Below are positions 1 to 10,377 of a DNA stretch of 64,000 bases, in pieces. Source of the DNA: Macrothele yani (Eukaryota > Arthropoda > Arachnida > Araneae > Macrothelidae). Position numbers and translations under genes: made by a program. The stretch is taken from the NCBI GenBank assembly GCA_039090855.1, contig CM076997.1:161974709-162038708 (forward strand), given 5' to 3'. Each line of letters starts with the position of its first letter. The first letter of the stretch is position 1. The notes beneath the pieces are model-generated. The model made no database searches and was not told the origin of the DNA. It saw only the letters and a list, made by a program, of their open reading frames with translations.

Positions 1-800
1 CCCCTAATGCATTTCCATATTTTCATCACAACTTTCATCCTGATCCAATAGTATGAAAGCAGCTTTTATAGGCTCTGTGCTGTAGTTTTGATGATATTAG
101 AGTATCAGAACTGCAGCTAAATTAGCCTTCTTTTCAGCTGTTTCACTAGAAACGTTACTTTTTTCTGTAGTGGAAGAAACCTTATTCTCATCTGTTTTAT
201 GTTTCTGAGTCAAACCAAACGCAGCACATTCGTGTCACGTAGAACTTCTTCTTCGTGTCACGTGAACTTCCTCTTCAAGAAAAACGTGTTCCATAAATTG
301 TTTTCTCCATCATCACCCAAATAACACTTCATCTTCTGTGGAAAATTGCTCATGTCTCGATAGTTTCGGATGAACATTTGTTTGATATTGCGCTGAAAAT
401 CATTCAAAGACTCTCGCTATCTCTTCATGTTGTTTTCCGATATGAAATTTCTGTAATTTTTTTGTAAAACGTTCTTTAATTCTTTTGTATGACTGATAAA
501 GAGTTTACTTCTAACGACATTTTTTGTGGCATAACGTTTTCATTACCACCCAATACTCCACTATTCGTTCCTAACGTCAAGAAATCTGAAAAAATATTAC
601 CAGACGTTATTAAAAGACCACCGGCATAGCGCAGTTCCCTGACGTGCTCTGCTTAGTGTGGGAGACGGACGTTTCTGACGGCCATCTAGTCTGCGGTTTT
701 TCTGGGATTTTCCGTCGACTCCCCGGGTGTGTGAACGCGAATGCTTGGATTGTTTCCTCTGAAGTCGGCCCCGAACTCACTCAGTTCTTGGTTGCTCTTC
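1..800. other. No gene recognised; AT-rich unique-looking DNA
   Basis: I see no convincing coding exon, RNA gene or mobile element in this stretch. The reverse strand can be read as stop-broken peptide fragments between about 1 and 420, but they do not resemble a family I can name. The part from about 600 on is GC-richer and may belong to the SINE copies that follow. Confidence 0.4.
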
Positions 801-805
801 CCTGA

Positions 806-893
806 CAGGGTTTACTAAATGAGTGTCATCAAATAGAAGTCACCGCTCCTTCCACGTTTATAAGTGAGTCACGGAACAATTCTCATGTGCCAC
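806..893 (-). repeat. tRNA-like SINE fragment (family F), minus copy
   Basis: This segment is the reverse complement of the tail of the family F repeat at 1187-1256. Shared blocks include the stretch around AAGTGAGTCACGGA and the TCAAATAGAAG block. It stops where the tRNA-like head would begin (near CCACCACCGGG) and runs into a short plus-oriented piece of the same tail at about 902-940. It is a truncated inverted copy. Confidence 0.65.
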
Positions 894-944
894 CACCGGG
901 ATAAACGTGGGAAGAGCAAAGACTTCTATTTGATGTTCCGAATT

Positions 945-980
945 AATAATAAATACACAGTCAACTGTGTATTTATTATT
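945..980. repeat. Perfect short palindrome
   Basis: Two 17-bp arms (first arm 945-961, second 964-980) are exact reverse complements separated by CA. The arms are AT-rich (TAATAAATACACAGT type). The palindrome lies between the inverted and direct copies of SINE family F and could form a hairpin or cruciform. Confidence 0.9.
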
Positions 981-1103
981 CATTTGCCTTCTAATTATTT
1001 GTTTAGTTGCCGCTGTTCGTCTTTGGTGAATCTCCAGCATTGTGCAGGGCACCAGAGAAGCAACCTGCCAGGTGGTTTGACAGTTTGTCGTATGTGAGTC
1101 TGG

Positions 1104-1256
1104 CGAATTTCGAGGCCGCTGTGGTGCAGCGGCTGCATGTCCAGCGCGTAACTGGAAGACCCTGGGCTCGATTCCCGGCGGCGGCAGATGAGAATTTTTC
1201 CGTGACTCACTTATACTGCAAACGTGGAAAGAGGGATGACGTCTTCTATTTGATAT
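1104..1256 (+). repeat. tRNA-derived SINE (family F)
   Basis: A tRNA-like head runs from about 1114 to 1186. It has an A-box-like TGGTGCAGCGG and a B box GGCTCGATTCC at 1165-1175, followed by CGGCGGCGGC, which can pair with GCCGCTG at its start. A tail of about 70 bp follows and is shared with the inverted piece at 806-893. This is a tRNA-derived SINE or LTR-like unit rather than a working tRNA gene, because the anticodon arm does not fold normally. Confidence 0.65.
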
Positions 1257-1711
1257 CCCTTATCCACGTCAATATATTTATTAGATTAGTGTCCATGAGG
1301 TGGTAGTAAAAATATAAGACGATTGTAATCTGCTGCCATCTGGTGGCCAGCTCCTACGGGCCATGTTTGATTGTGGTGATTATTAAAAATGCTTAACAGG
1401 ATTGGACCACTTTAAAAGTTTTGGTATCGAGCCAATTTGAACTTTTTCGACGTCTAATATTTTATACAACCGAAGTTCGACTTACCATGATGGCCCCATC
1501 CAATGTCCCCATTTTCTGTGAATGATGTAAATGTATGAGAGTTAGGGGGTTGTGTTATCTTATTTAATTCGACTTGAGAGTCATAGCAAAGAAAAATAGA
1601 TTGTATGCTGTTAGTATGAGGTTCAGCAAAGAAGAAGAAAAAGTATTTAATTCTTCTTCCCTGACTTAAAAACGTAGCAACAACGACGGTCTTTAAATAG
1701 CTTAATATTCC

Positions 1712-1761
1712 TATGTATGTATGTATGTATGTATGTATGTATGTATGTATGTGTGTGTGCG
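1712..1761. repeat. TATG microsatellite
   Basis: About eleven copies of TATG run into a short TG tract. The reverse-strand reading is a repeated Thr-His-Ile-Tyr type peptide, which is an artefact of the repeat. Confidence 0.95.
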
Positions 1762-2103
1762 TGCTCTGAATGCCCATGAATCAGATCTCTTCTATAATTA
1801 CTCGCTATTCAGAGCTGAAGATATATTATTCTCATAATACGTGGTAAATACGTCATGATAATTAGTCTCCCCCAATTCAGGAAAATTGGTTTAAGGAGTG
1901 AGGCAAGAAACGGTCGTGAAGGACACGCATCATTTGTTCTCGTTCGGAGCTGTATTACAAACTGAATTATCAGCCAGATGCTTGTTCCTTATTACCAGTC
2001 CGTCATAGGGAGTACGATGAAACGTTTCGCTGCTTAACATACAGAATGGTATTATATGCATAAATATCTATAAAATGTTCTCTGAAGTTTAAAACTTAGT
2101 TCC

Positions 2104-2105
<2 letters not shown>

Positions 2106-2138
<33 letters not shown>

Positions 2139-2279
2139 GAGAGAGGGACAGATGGGGAAAGATAGGGACAAAGAAAGAGGAAGAGAGAGGGGAACAGAGA
2201 GGGGCAGAGAGAGGTCGAGAGAGAGTGTGAGAGAGGGAGAGGGAATTAGAGGGGAGAGAAGAAGAGGAAGAAAGAGAGC
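2106..2279 (+). repeat. GA-rich polypurine tract
   Basis: About 175 bp are almost entirely purine on this strand, beginning with an unbroken run of GA dinucleotides and continuing as imperfect GAGAGG and GGGA repeats. The Ser/Leu-rich open frame on the other strand is a product of the repeat. Such tracts can form triplex structures. It ends about 50 bp before the Transib element. Confidence 0.95.
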
Positions 2280-2328
2280 TCATCTACCAGGTAAAAGTTA
2301 AAGCTATTGCAACTAGGTTTTTACTTAC

Positions 2329-2333
2329 CGTTG
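2329..2333. repeat. Left target-site duplication of Transib
   Basis: The sequence CGTTG directly precedes the CACAGTG terminus and is repeated exactly at 5394-5398. Five-bp, GC-rich duplications are the known signature of Transib and RAG-type transposition. Confidence 0.85.
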
Positions 2334-2372
2334 CACAGTGTGGAATTTCGGCAATCTAGGTGGACAAAATGC
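2334..2372 (+). repeat. Transib left terminal inverted repeat, RSS-like
   Basis: The terminus is heptamer CACAGTG (2334-2340), then a 23-nt spacer (2341-2363), then ACAAAATGC (2364-2372), which matches the consensus RSS nonamer ACAAAAACC at seven of nine positions. The heptamer equals the consensus of the vertebrate recombination signal. The layout corresponds to a 23-spacer signal. Confidence 0.85.
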
Positions 2373-2955
2373 AATTTATCACTGTGGTCAGACGTTCGAG
2401 CCCGTTGTAGATTTCGATAGTAGGATGTCAACAGGGCATGAGAACAGAGTTAGTTTCCCCAAAGATTGCTAGAGGTAGCGGTAGTGAGCCTCGAAACAGG
2501 CAGCGACGTGCAAGTGTCCCACACAGCTATGACTTCGTCATCTCACGGCAGAGAGTTCGCTTGACCTGTCTTCGTCCCTAGCCGCATGTAAAGCTTTACC
2601 GAACTTCAAAGTGTAAGTCCTATGGTTATTCATAGCTACTGGGGCCGGTAATGTCTCAAGGGTAGATAGTATCGGCTGGTAGAAGTCTCTTGAAAAGGTG
2701 AGGAATTTATATTTAATGTAAAAGCCATGTCTTAAGTGTATCGGAGGTTTGAGAGTAGAGTTTTACCGAGTTCCACTTTGTGCCTAGCTAGGTATTAAAG
2801 TTCGAACATATGGGAATCTAAATCATGAAAGAACATTTGCGAATATTTGCAAACGGAGTTGTTTTTGCATGCTTTGCAGAATGACACGTTCGGTTTCCCG
2901 GAGGGCGCTGTTCTAGATATGGGATGAAAATCCGAAAACTTCGAAGTTAGACGCT

Positions 2956-4854
2956 GTGAAGGCATATGTTTTGCAAGAACTAAGAACTCCAGTGACCTCT
3001 GAAACTGCTTTCAAGTGCTTACAAACGAAAATAAAAAAATTCTGCCTAAACGTTAGTAGTAAATTGAAAAAAATAGGAAGGCATAGACAGCGCTTTTTGC
3101 ATTACAATTCATCTTGGCTTAACGAAAACATTACTTTTGCGGAAGAAGTATTTAATGCTGTCCCAAGTACAACAGGAACTAACATGATTGGACCTCCTGG
3201 CTGCCCAACAAAGACATTCAGTGCCTGTGGTCCGAAGGCTAAAAGACGAAATGTACAACACCTCCTGCAGTCAAGCAGCGAAGACATTTGTGCGACTACC
3301 GAAATTCAGTTTCGGAAGGAAAGAAAAATATATTCTGTAGAACTTGTTAAAGAACCCTACACTGCATCTCCGAAGAGGAATACGACTAATAAGAATGCTT
3401 GTTAAAGAACTCTCTACTGCATATCCGGAACAAGCGCTTGCATTAATGGTGGATACTAATTTGTCCACTCGTCAGCACCAACGGATACGAGAGCAAGCCG
3501 AAAACTTCAATTGCAAATCATATCCTCCCCTATCACAGAGTTAAAAGAAGCCAAGCAGTTATGGTATCCACAAGGTTTTCTCATAACGGAAGTGTCAGCG
3601 GAAATACCTCTGCAGTCGCTCATGGACCACATGGTTGCTCGCCTATGTCAAATTGACGAGGTCCACGAAAAATTGCTTCTGGCACAAACGTCTGCAGTTA
3701 ACGTCATTATGAAATGGAGATGCGATGGAACAGAACATAACCGATACAAACAGAAGTTAGCCGAAGAACATTGCAGTGATGAAAGCATATTCTATAAGCA
3801 TATTAAGTATTTTTGTGGTTCCTTTACAAATATGTACTGTGGTACAGACGAGTCAAGAACCGTCATTTGGAAAAACCCAGTCCCATCTTCCACGACGTAC
3901 TGCCGCTCGATCGAATTTGTGTTCGCCAAAGAATCGGCCAAATTAGTTACCACAGATGTTGATAAGGTAAGACATCAAATACAAAAACGTACCCCCAACA
4001 AAATCGCTCTGGATGTCGGAATTATCGCAACGGCGGCTTTGATATTTTGCATGGTGGACGGCAAAGTGTGTAAAGCCGTATGATCATGTTACTCTGCTCA
4101 GACATGTAACCTCTGAGGGCGAAACCCAGTGAAATGAATAATGTTAACGTCATCTCAAGAAAAGAAGTAAAAAACAATTCCTTTCCTTTGGTATATAATC
4201 CCTTCACTCTTGTATCAGGCTGTTCGAATACATGCTCCGCATTTCGTTCCCAATAGAGATTAAAACATGGCATGCAAGGGGTTCCGCAAATAAAGCAACT
4301 GTTTTTCGAAAGACGAAAGAGGTCCAGGAGAGGTTCCGATGCGAGTTAGGCCTTTTAATTGACATGCCGAAGCAGAACAGTGACAATACAAATGACGGCA
4401 ACTCCAACCGCAATCGTGTCAGAAACCCCGAGAAGGCTGCAGAGATGGGGTGAAACTGGACTTGATTAAGCGTTTAGGAGTTCTTCTGGAATGTATAAAT
4501 TGTGACAGACGAATTAATTTAGATACATTTCACGACTTCACTAAAGACACCCAGGACCTATACCTCTAACATCACAGATGGTATCCAATGCCTGTAAGCC
4601 TCCATAAAATTTTATTTCACGGGAGAGACATTACTGAATCGTGCATTCTGCCTATTGAGCAATATTCGGAGAAAGCCCAAGACGCCGGAAATAAACATTT
4701 TAAGTGGTATAGAGAACTGTTCACAAGGAAGACTTTTAAAATAGACACGAATACCGACTTGCTGAACAGACTGATCATCACATCAGACCCCTATATAGCA
4801 AGTTTACGGGTTTCCAAAATCCAAACACATAAAACTCAATCAAGAAAGGATTAA
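2956..4854 (+). pseudogene. Transib transposase (RAG1 relative), broken
   Basis: Recognisable blocks run in order over roughly 630 codons. An N-terminal region (2956-3405) includes RFLHYNSSWLNENITF. A block around 3400-3560 reads TNLSTRQHQRIREQAENFNC, then LKEAKQLWYPQG. A catalytic-core block has CDGTEHNRYKQK (about 3720-3760) and MVDGKVCKA (about 4050-4080), both Asp-containing motifs of the family. A block at 4232-4453 has a TNDGNSNRNR stretch, and the C-terminal block (4588-4854) starts MPVSLHKILFHG and includes LPIEQYSEKAQ. Frames change near 3400, 3540, 4085-4230 and 4455-4590, with stops between. The third acidic residue lies in a decayed part and I cannot place it. No RAG2-like gene is present. 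Family assignment rests on motif recognition only. Confidence 0.8.
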
Positions 4855-5354
4855 TTTGTTAGAATTCGATGCATCCGTACCAGAAGGAGACGATTCCGAG
4901 GACTCAATCGATGCGAGCAGTGTCTTCAGTGATTCCGAATAATAGTTCTGTCATTGTATAATACTTTACAGGTAAAATATTTATTTTTTCGTTTCTGTTT
5001 CCTGAGCTGTGTCGTCTTTCTGTATTCCTTCAGGCTACTCATTACATTCAAACAATATGTAGTTGGGAATTCCAGCTACATTTCGGCTAAACTGTTGTAT
5101 CCTATCGTACGCGGAAAGCCGGATTTCAATGCCAATTTACCTGGATTCCAGCTTTCCGCATATCATCTTGCGTTACAGTGTAGCCCTTTGGCTAGTTTTC
5201 ATTTGAACTACTCTTATAACACCCTTCACGTTCGATTTTGTTGTTTTGTTGCCTCTAAAATGTGCGATATATGACATTTTATATTTATGTACGTATTGTA
5301 TTGATAATAAACCCGTTACAACCCCCCCCACCACCATAAAAAAACTGGAAGCAA

Positions 5355-5393
5355 TAATATTGTCCTCCGAGATCTCGTAAATATCACACTGTG
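5355..5393 (-). repeat. Transib right terminal inverted repeat, RSS-like
   Basis: Read inward on the minus strand it gives CACAGTG, a 23-nt spacer and ACAATATTA. The spacer length equals that of the left end. The nonamer-like part is weaker, about five of nine to the consensus. It ends flush with the second copy of CGTTG. Confidence 0.82.
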
Positions 5394-5487
5394 CGTTGAT
5401 GTGCGGAAGTTCTTCAGCTGCAGCGATCTCGGCTCACAACTCGTGTTTCATTGACATCCATCTCAAAACACACGTCTCACACGAGAT

Positions 5488-5549
5488 CCATATTCAGGAA
5501 TGTCTGTATAAGAATGCTCTTTTTCTCATACAGACATTCCTGAATATGG
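5488..5549. repeat. Hairpin with 21-bp perfect arms
   Basis: Arms 5488-5508 and 5529-5549 are exact reverse complements (CCATATTCAGGAATGTCTGT and its partner) around a T-rich loop of 20 bp. It sits between the Transib right end and a SINE, and may be the remnant of a small foldback element. Confidence 0.85.
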
Positions 5550-5562
5550 GCCTCCCATGATT

Positions 5563-5778
5563 TTTTTGTTATTTGGTGGTTTAACTACCACCGTGAGCAA
5601 CTCTATCAGCTATAAGCAGTCACCCGTCCCTAATTTAGGACCACAACTCAAGGAAAGGGATACCGCCAGTTTGGTATGAAGAACGCCATATACACGCCTC
5701 ACCGGAATTCAAACACGGACGCGTCTCGGGCGAATGGTCAGAGGCCAGTATTACACACCACCGTTCCTCCCGGCCGTC
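5563..5778 (-). repeat. tRNA-derived SINE (family A), diverged
   Basis: Read on the minus strand it has a damaged tRNA-like head, the family A body (ending in the CACGGTGGT block) and an A-rich tail represented by the T run near 5561. Seven copies of this family occur in the window and this is among the most diverged. Confidence 0.75.
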
Positions 5779-6433
5779 ATGATTTCCTTGCCAGTCCTCT
5801 AACTTTTCTGTCATTAGATCAATATGATAATATTATATTGTGAAACGTATTAAATAAAGGCTTGAAAATCTTTAGCCTTTTAAGTGATTTAACTATGAGG
5901 GCGAGATGCATATCTTTTTTTTTTCCGATACACAATCCTATCTCATCACAAATGTCGTTTTACCTCGATATCTGTTGCATGCACCTTAACGTTTTCCAAT
6001 CCGACTGAGTAACTGATATTTACGTGTCATAAATTTCGCTAGCACGAATGTTTGTGCACATTATGTAAACCGGATGTATTGTAGTAATGACTTTCTTCCA
6101 GGAGTCGCATAGTAAATTACATTTATCTTGCTATCTTTGCTTCCATAAATACGATTTGAAAAACTACTTCTGCTTCAAATGGCGTTCACTATGAACATTT
6201 TGTATATGCCTTTTTTTTCCTTTTGTAATAATGCACGGTTAACCTTTTAGGGTGTATGAGTATTTTTCCTTTCGTAACCCTTCCACCACTTCCGTAAAAA
6301 CGGATTGATATGAAATATTTTTTGCCTTGAATACCATTCACCATTACGAAAGTTTTGTGCACGTTACGTTTTTATACAAAACATAGTTTTTTGAGTTAGT
6401 GGGTGTAAACCGATACTGTATATTCCTGATTTT

Positions 6434-6640
6434 GCCGCCCCAGTGGCGTATTGATCTAAGCGTTGACTTTTGGCCACTAGTGCGAGTTGGGTCCGGGTTC
6501 GAATCCCGGTGATGCATAGATGCTGTGTTTGTCTTACGGCACCGGCTTTCTCCCTTCCCTGGACCCAGTGGCCCTAAATTAGGGAATAACGACTGCTTAT
6601 AGCTCATCGAATTGTTCACGGTGGTCGTTAAAAATCCAAA
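6434..6640 (+). repeat. tRNA-derived SINE (family A)
   Basis: The head GCCGCCCCAGTGGCG carries an A-box-like region and the B box GGTTCGAATCC. The body contains CCCTTCCCTGG and CCTAAATTAGG, and it ends with CACGGTGGTCGTTAAA. The match to the copy at 46387-46604 is clear over the whole length. Confidence 0.8.
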
Positions 6641-6644
6641 CAGA

Positions 6645-7158
6645 ACCAAAATCATGATTTGTTTCCGCTTTAAAAAGCCTGACTTAAAAATTGCTCTTTG
6701 CATCGTGTAGTGTTCAATATGTGAGGTTATTCGTGTAAATTTTCTAATCCCAGAAACAAACCGCTACCTTCAAGATTATTGAAATATATATTTCTATTTG
6801 CGATTATATCCTGGTTTTCCACATAATGTTTTGACGTTCTTACCATATGACTAACATTTCATTAGTCACTGTGTATCCTAAATTGTAAGAACTGATACGC
6901 TAATAAATGCTTAATCTTATACTCATTTACATTATCACACGTTCTTTTTGTTCCAAAGAAGTGTTATACCTGTTATTGGAGAAAGTTTCACGACAGTGGT
7001 ATATTTCTTTTTTGAGATTGAGATAATTACAGATGCATAACTGAATTTAATTTCGTAAAACAAGAGTCCTGAAGATGTTTTAGAAATAAAAACCTACTAG
7101 TTCTGTTTTTTTTTTGTGTGTGTGTGTAACTCCATAACATATGTTTACGTTTTTCTAG
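6645..7158. other. Intron sequence, nothing recognised
   Basis: AT-rich DNA leading into the first visible host exon. A T-run followed by a TG repeat (about 7107-7127) and the acceptor TTTTTCTAG precede the exon. Confidence 0.4.
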
Positions 7159-7307
7159 ATATATGATACGAGAGCAGATGCTTAATTCAGGACATATGTC
7201 TGAACTGACAATACATTTAGTGGAAAGAATGGATGATGGCATATATACTTGCGTGGCATCAAATGCATTTGGCCAAGATGAGAAAAGCAATCAGCTCACA
7301 GTATTAG
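7159..7307 (+). CDS. Dscam-like: Dscam-like exon: end of an Ig domain (partial gene)
   Basis: This 149-bp internal exon has acceptor TTTTTCTAG and donor GTAAGT. The first base completes a codon begun in an upstream exon outside the window, and the last base (7307) begins the codon finished at 25304. The peptide contains SELTIHL, then DDGIYTCVASNAFG, the classic F-strand Y-x-C of an I-set Ig domain, and ends QLTVL, the G strand leading into an FNIII domain. In arthropod Dscam proteins such a domain directly precedes a block of FNIII repeats, as here. The product would be a membrane adhesion receptor on neurons or other cells; the membrane segment is not in the window. The Ig-FNIII call is secure and the Dscam call is likely. 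Confidence 0.85.
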
Positions 7308-8753
7308 GTAAGTAGCTCAGTACCTTTGAACACTATTGAAAACTTTGGTGTCGCAGTATTAGCATTTAATACTTACTCTGTTTTCATTTAGAGAAGAGAT
7401 TAATTAGCTAAGCCATAGTTTTGCACATATTTTATAACTAAATTATTCAAAGGAAGATGCAGAGTGACTTCAGAGCGCACTAATTAAATCAACTGAGAAA
7501 CGTCCTTTGAGTACCTTAAGGGAAGTCCACTTTAGGGATGCATTTGGCCTGCGATTGTCTCGGTAGTCGAGTTAACAAATGTGCAGACACCTTACTTAGA
7601 CCTCGGCTCAAGTCTCTGATGAGACATGACTCCGCATGAGTGGTTGGTTTGCCCGATGGCACCGGAGCATTTACATCCTACCCAATGAAGCATCGCATCG
7701 CTGAAACAATGTTGTATCTGTTTGGCTTGTAACTGTGCATTTTATTCATTTATTTGATGAACATTACTCTTGGTACCATCAAGACGGACCAACGTACCAC
7801 ACGTCAAGCGAAATATTGCACATCATCCGGGTTATCTTCCAATATCAACTCATCTCGAAATATCTGTGGCTGTAGCGCTAGCTGTACTTATATGGAATAC
7901 ATTTCCTCCTGTGAAGGTATCGAAAGGATACATTGTGCGAATACAACGTTCACAGGATGGAGCATATTAGAAACAATATGACCCATGTCGTGTTGGCGGA
8001 ATGAGTTCAGCGGTAGTGTTGCCAAATCTTTCGTAATTTGAAGCATCGCATTGGTATAATAATACATACACTCACTTTGAAAAACGTGGATAGTAATGTG
8101 ATCCTAAATTCGATTCCTATGCATTTGTCTTTGTCTTTTTCATTTTCTTATAAGCGTTAATCTTTTTTTTTTTACTTTAAGTATTGGATATAAGTTTTCA
8201 CATTCAATCATTCAAATCAAAAGGATTCGATTTCATTTATGATCAAGAGTTTTATTTTTTAATATATTTTCAATTTTGTGTTATTAAAAAAATTATTCCA
8301 TTGCTATTTCATTGTTAAAATTTGCTACTTAAGTCTGAAATTAGTTTTTACTTTCGAAATGATTATAGCATCGAACTGAAATGGTGTTTAATCGAATCTC
8401 ACTTATTCAGTAGCCTGCATTCAGCACACTGAAGACTAAACTGTTGCAAAAACGTTTTTAGGTTTTTATAGCCTTAATATAAACATTTTATGTTACACTT
8501 TCCATGATCATATCATAAAACTGAGCTCCAAAATGAAGTAAGATGTTGCTTAATAGCGACCATAGCAAAAGGTTCCTGATCAGGCTGTAACGGGTATGAT
8601 GCCGCAAAATATTCTGCGGGGCTGTCACTGGGCAACACAACAACTGCGTGCAAAAAGCAAATATTTGCACAGGTAGAAATAAAGAAATAAACAAAGAGAG
8701 CATGAAATACAGGATTACACCAGTACATATACATTATACAATGCAAATTTGGT
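7308..8753. other. Intron, no gene recognised
   Basis: The first part of the 18.0-kb intron. A GC-richer piece near 7540-7650 with GCTCAAGTCT hints at a worn tRNA-like SINE, but I cannot assign it. Short open frames at 7754-7981 do not resemble a known protein. Confidence 0.35.
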
Positions 8754-8846
8754 GTTGTGATTCTGTCTATTGGTGTCAATTATGACAAAAGTGGTAAGTC
8801 ATATAATATCCGAAAACTTGAAGATGTCATCGTTCTGGAGCGGAAA
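8754..8846 (-). repeat. Left arm of a 93-bp inverted repeat (SINE family E)
   Basis: The arm matches the reverse complement of 10069-10161 with few differences (for example ATTCTGTCTATTGG and CGTTCTGGAGCGGAAA). Downstream (about 8847-8900) the minus strand continues into a tRNA-like head with GTAGTGATTAGCAT and GAATTCGATTTCC. The left side is therefore a minus-oriented SINE copy. Confidence 0.85.
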
Positions 8847-8933
8847 TCGAATTCGCGCCTCCCGCTTCCGCCCGAGTATGCTAATCACTACATTAACCAG
8901 AACGACAAAGTTTCAAGTCCCGAGTAATTTGCA

Positions 8934-10065
8934 GTGGTTAGCATTCTTGGGTGCAAGACGGGAGAGGAGGTTTGCATTCTCGGCCGCAAGACGGGAGAGG
9001 AGGTTTGCATTCTCGGACGCAAGACGGGAGAGGAGATTTGCATGCTGTAGTGGTTAGCATTCTCGCCCGCAAGACGGGAGAGGAGGTTTGCATTCTCGGC
9101 CGCACGACGGGAGAGGAGGCTTGCATTTTGTAGTGGTTAGCATTCTCGACGGGAAGACGGGAGAGTCGGTTTGCATGCTGTAGTGGTTAGCATTCTCGAC
9201 GGGAAGACGGGAGAGTCGGTTTGCATGCTGTAGTGGTTAGCATTCTCGCCCGCAAGACGGAAGAGGAGGTTTGCATTTTGTAATGGTTAGCATTCTCGCC
9301 CGCAAGACGGGAGAGGAGGTTTGCATTCTCGGCCGCACGACGGGAGAGGAGGTTTGCATTTTGTAGTGGTTAGCATTCTCGACGGGAAGACGGGAGAGTC
9401 GGTTTGCATGCTGTAGTGGTTAGCATTCTCGACGGGAAGACGGGAGAGTCGGTTTGCATGCTGTAGTGGTTAGCATTCTCGCCCGCAAGACGGAAGAGGA
9501 GGTTTGCATTTTGTAATGGTTAGCATTCTCGCCCGCAAGACGGGAGAGGAGGTTTGCATTCTCGGCCGCACGACGGGAGAGGAGGCTTGCATTTTGTAGT
9601 GGTTAGCATTCTCGACGGGAAGACGGGAGAGTCGGTTTGCATGCTGTAGTGGTTAGCATTCTCGACGGGAAGACGGGAGAGTCGGTTTGCATGCTGTAGT
9701 GGTTAGCATTCTCGCCCGCAAGACGGAAGAGGAGGTTTGCATTTTGTAATGGTTAGCATTCTCGCCCGCAAGACGGGAGAGGAGGTTTGCATTCTCGGCC
9801 GCACGACGGGAGAGGAGGTTTGCATTTTGTAGTGGTTAGCATTCTCGACGGGAAGACGGGAGAGTCGGTTTGCATGCTGTAGTGGTTAGCATTCTCGACG
9901 GGAAGACGGGAGAGTCGGTTTGCATGCTGTAGTGGTTAGCATTCTCGCCCGCAAGACGGAAGAGGAGGTTTGCATTTTGTAATGGTTAGCATTCTAGGCC
10001 GCAAGACGAAAGAGGAGGTTTACATTTTGTAGTGGTTGACATTCTCAGTAGCAAGACGGGAGAGC
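8934..10065 (+). repeat. Minisatellite made of a tRNA-like A-box segment
   Basis: About 1.13 kb of tandem units of roughly 34-50 bp share GTGGTTAGCATTCTCG, AAGACGGGAGAG and GGTTTGCAT. The unit resembles the A-box and anticodon part of a tRNA without the B box. A higher-order unit of 233 bp repeats three times, with matching CATTCTCGCCCG landmarks at 9241, 9474, 9707 and 9940. Open frames across it are repeat artefacts. Confidence 0.92.
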
Positions 10066-10068
10066 AGG

Positions 10069-10161
10069 TTTCCGCTCCAGAACGATGAAATTTTCAAGTT
10101 TTCGGATATTATTTGAGTTACCACTCTTGTCATAATTTACACCAATAGACAGAATCACAAC
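10069..10161 (+). repeat. Right arm of the 93-bp inverted repeat (SINE family E)
   Basis: The arm begins TTTCCGCTCCAGAACGATG and ends CAGAATCACAAC. It is the plus-oriented counterpart of 8754-8846. In this copy the B box has been lost and the A-box part has expanded into the preceding tandem array. Confidence 0.85.
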
Positions 10162-10377
10162 TTCAGATTTGTAATCTAAACGAAGACAGTCCTGGAATGA
10201 AAAAAAGGGTCCAAGCAGTTCCGTCCAACCTCCGTTGTCGGAAATTCTTGCCCCTATTTTCAAGCTGTAACACAAAGATTTATGAAATCAAATTAGATTT
10301 AACAACAATACTGGTCAAAGGGATCATTGCGAGAGAAAAAAATACGACGAGATCTATTTGCTCCGTCATCTTACGTT

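Larger units (their letters stand above)
1260..2328. other. No gene seen; simple repeats only
   Basis: Apart from the tetranucleotide microsatellite and the purine tract listed separately, I see no exon, RNA gene or recognisable element here. Confidence 0.4.
2334..5393 (+). mobile_element. Transib DNA transposon, complete but inactive
   Basis: The element is 3060 bp long and both termini read CACAGTGTG inward, followed by about 36 bp of matching terminal inverted repeat. It is flanked by the perfect 5-bp duplication CGTTG (2329-2333 and 5394-5398). The interior on the same strand encodes a decayed transposase of the Transib family, the group that gave rise to RAG1. Ends, target duplication and coding remains agree, so the boundaries are firm. 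The copy is dead: the transposase has several frame changes and stops. It lies upstream of the first visible host exon, probably in an intron. Confidence 0.88.

Noticed and set aside
1..480. Possible transposon or DNA-binding protein remains on the minus strand
   Set aside because: Fragments are short and stop-broken and I could not tie them to any family.
2089..2283. Ser/Leu-rich minus-strand peptide
   Set aside because: Produced by the GA-rich tract.
2334..5393. A RAG locus or domesticated RAG1-like gene
   Set aside because: The coding part is broken, the transposon ends and target duplication are intact, and no RAG2-like sequence is present.
7754..7981. Possible alternative exon between the Ig and FNIII exons
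   Set aside because: No domain similarity and no convincing splice sites at both edges.
8934..10065. Regular repeats resembling a CRISPR array
   Set aside because: Units are contiguous with no unique spacers, the window is eukaryotic, and the unit derives from a tRNA-like SINE.
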